Under the pieces are notes generated by a model, which made no database searches, was not told the DNA's origin, and was given only the letters and a program-made list of their open reading frames with translations. 15,424 nucleotides of DNA, from assembly GCA_021160985.1 (NCBI GenBank), contig JAGHBN010000064.1, positions 1-15,424 on the forward strand, read 5' to 3'. The position numbers and the translations under genes are program-made. The DNA comes from Thermococcus sp. (lineage in GTDB: Archaea > Methanobacteriota_B > Thermococci > Thermococcales > Thermococcaceae). Positions 14,960 through 15,424 of the stretch are shown one piece after another (position 1 is the stretch's first letter; each line of letters begins with the position of its first letter).

Positions 14960-15132
14960 CAGCCTTTGGAAAAGGCTGGCGAAAAGAACGCCCTTCTGCC
15001 CAAGGAGCACAAAAAATCAGTCGTGCACTAATGGATTCGCCAGTTCTCAAGCGAGTTTACTCATAAAGCAAGCACTTTCAAGCAGTTTCACATTCATTTT
15101 TGGCGTCTGAAGGACGCCGTTGGGGGTGAAGC
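14960..15132. repeat. Copy 1 of a diverged ~286-base-period repeat with conserved hairpins
   Basis: The unit begins with a hairpin CAGCCTTT-GGA-AAAGGCTG (14960-14978), has GTGCAC 63 bases after its start (15023), and ends with a two-part stem: outer GTTTCAC (15085-15091) pairing GTGAAGC (15126-15132), inner GGCGTC-TGAAG-GACGCC (15102-15118). Copy 2 has the same parts at nearly the same offsets. Shared stretches also include CGCC-GTT-CT, a GTTTA after GTGCAC and GGGG before the 3' outer arm. Confidence 0.65.
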
Positions 15133-15246
15133 CCTTCAAGACTGCAATTGTAGAATAAACCCATAGCAAAATCGCCTGTTTAACGTGCACGAACTATAAA
15201 CCCTGCCTCTAGAGCAGTTAAACACTTTTGATCAAACTTTTCCTCG

Positions 15247-15419
15247 CAAACTTTTGGAAAAAGTTTGACCAAAGAGTTCCCTTTCTGTAACTTTGGTCGG
15301 GTAAAAAGCGTGCACTGCTGAAACCGCCGTTACTGAAAGGGTTTAATTTCAAAATTGTCCTGCTGAATAGGTTTTACTCTTGTTCTGGCGTCTTTCAGAC
15401 GCCTTGCGGGGAGTAAACC
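15247..15419. repeat. Copy 2 of the ~286-base-period repeat
   Basis: Starts with CAAACTTTT-GGA-AAAAGTTTG (15247-15267), then a second hairpin GACCAAAG...CTTTGGTC (15267-15274 and 15291-15298), GTGCAC at offset 63 (15310) and the two-part stem: outer TTTACTC (15073-equivalent, here 15373-15379) with GAGTAAA (15411-15417), inner GGCGTCT-TTC-AGACGCC (15387-15403). Starts of matching parts are 287, 287 and 285 bases from those of copy 1. Stem letters differ from copy 1 but pairing is kept. Confidence 0.65.
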
Positions 15420-15424
15420 CTGTA

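Larger units (their letters stand above)
14867..15424. other. Non-coding 558-base stretch rich in hairpins
   Basis: No credible gene is present. Only short frames of 64 residues or fewer are open, and these consist of low-complexity repeats of the hairpins. The stretch holds an oligo-T terminator, several perfect inverted repeats, three GTGCAC palindromes (15023, 15185, 15310) and two related copies of a repeat unit, listed separately. The window ends inside or just after the second copy, so more copies may lie beyond. Confidence 0.6.

Noticed and set aside
14916..15110. 64-residue open frame in the right-end stretch
   Set aside because: It reads through the inverted repeats, is basic low-complexity sequence and has no ribosome binding site.
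15085..15132. H/ACA guide RNA
   Set aside because: The two-stem shape with an internal loop is suggestive, but the upper stem is only 6 bp, no kink-turn is visible and no ACA box follows at the right distance.
14867..15424. CRISPR array
   Set aside because: Repeats are long, diverged and about 286 bases apart, not 24-37-base identical repeats with unique spacers.

Overview
The window looks like chromosomal DNA of a hyperthermophilic euryarchaeon of the Thermococcales, most likely a Thermococcus. The grounds are the gene content: di-myo-inositol-phosphate (DIP) synthesis, a PUA/RibL pair, an archaeal FtsZ beside a small ribbon-helix-helix protein, and a KEOPS Cgi121 subunit. Strong GGTG-type ribosome binding sites about 5 nt before the starts, archaeal TATA/BRE promoters and oligo-T ends fit too. 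No rRNA, tRNA, CRISPR array or insertion sequence was recognised.

Left part (1-6556): the 3' end of the bifunctional DIP-phosphate synthase gene converges, with a 2-base gap, on a four-gene minus-strand ABC importer operon (binding lipoprotein, two permeases, ATPase; 632-5179). A 228-base divergent region separates the importer from the inositol-1-phosphate synthase gene. The importer therefore lies between the first enzyme and the last enzymes of DIP synthesis, DIP being the heat-stress solute of these organisms. Its substrate cannot be read from the sequence.

Middle part (6620-8855): a plus-strand cluster of a winged-helix/DUF4443 protein, PyrF (UMP synthesis), an MCT-1-like PUA protein and RibL (FAD synthetase), tightly spaced and partly overlapping.

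Cell-cycle block (8907-11518, minus strand): reading in the direction of transcription, a CdrS-like ribbon-helix-helix regulator, an FtsZ GTPase, a ParA/SegA-like ATPase and a SegB-like ribbon-helix-helix partner that overlaps it. This places likely division control, division ring and DNA segregation genes in one probable transcription unit. Divergent to it are Cgi121 (KEOPS, tRNA t6A) and then, from its own strong TATA box, an aminotransferase, a half-size UPF0016/GDT1 cation transporter and an MFS transporter.

Right end (14867-15424): 558 bases without a credible gene. They contain two diverged copies of a unit repeating with a period of about 286 bases. Each copy has hairpins at matching offsets, and the stem sequences differ between copies while pairing is kept. 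This is the least explained structure in the window.
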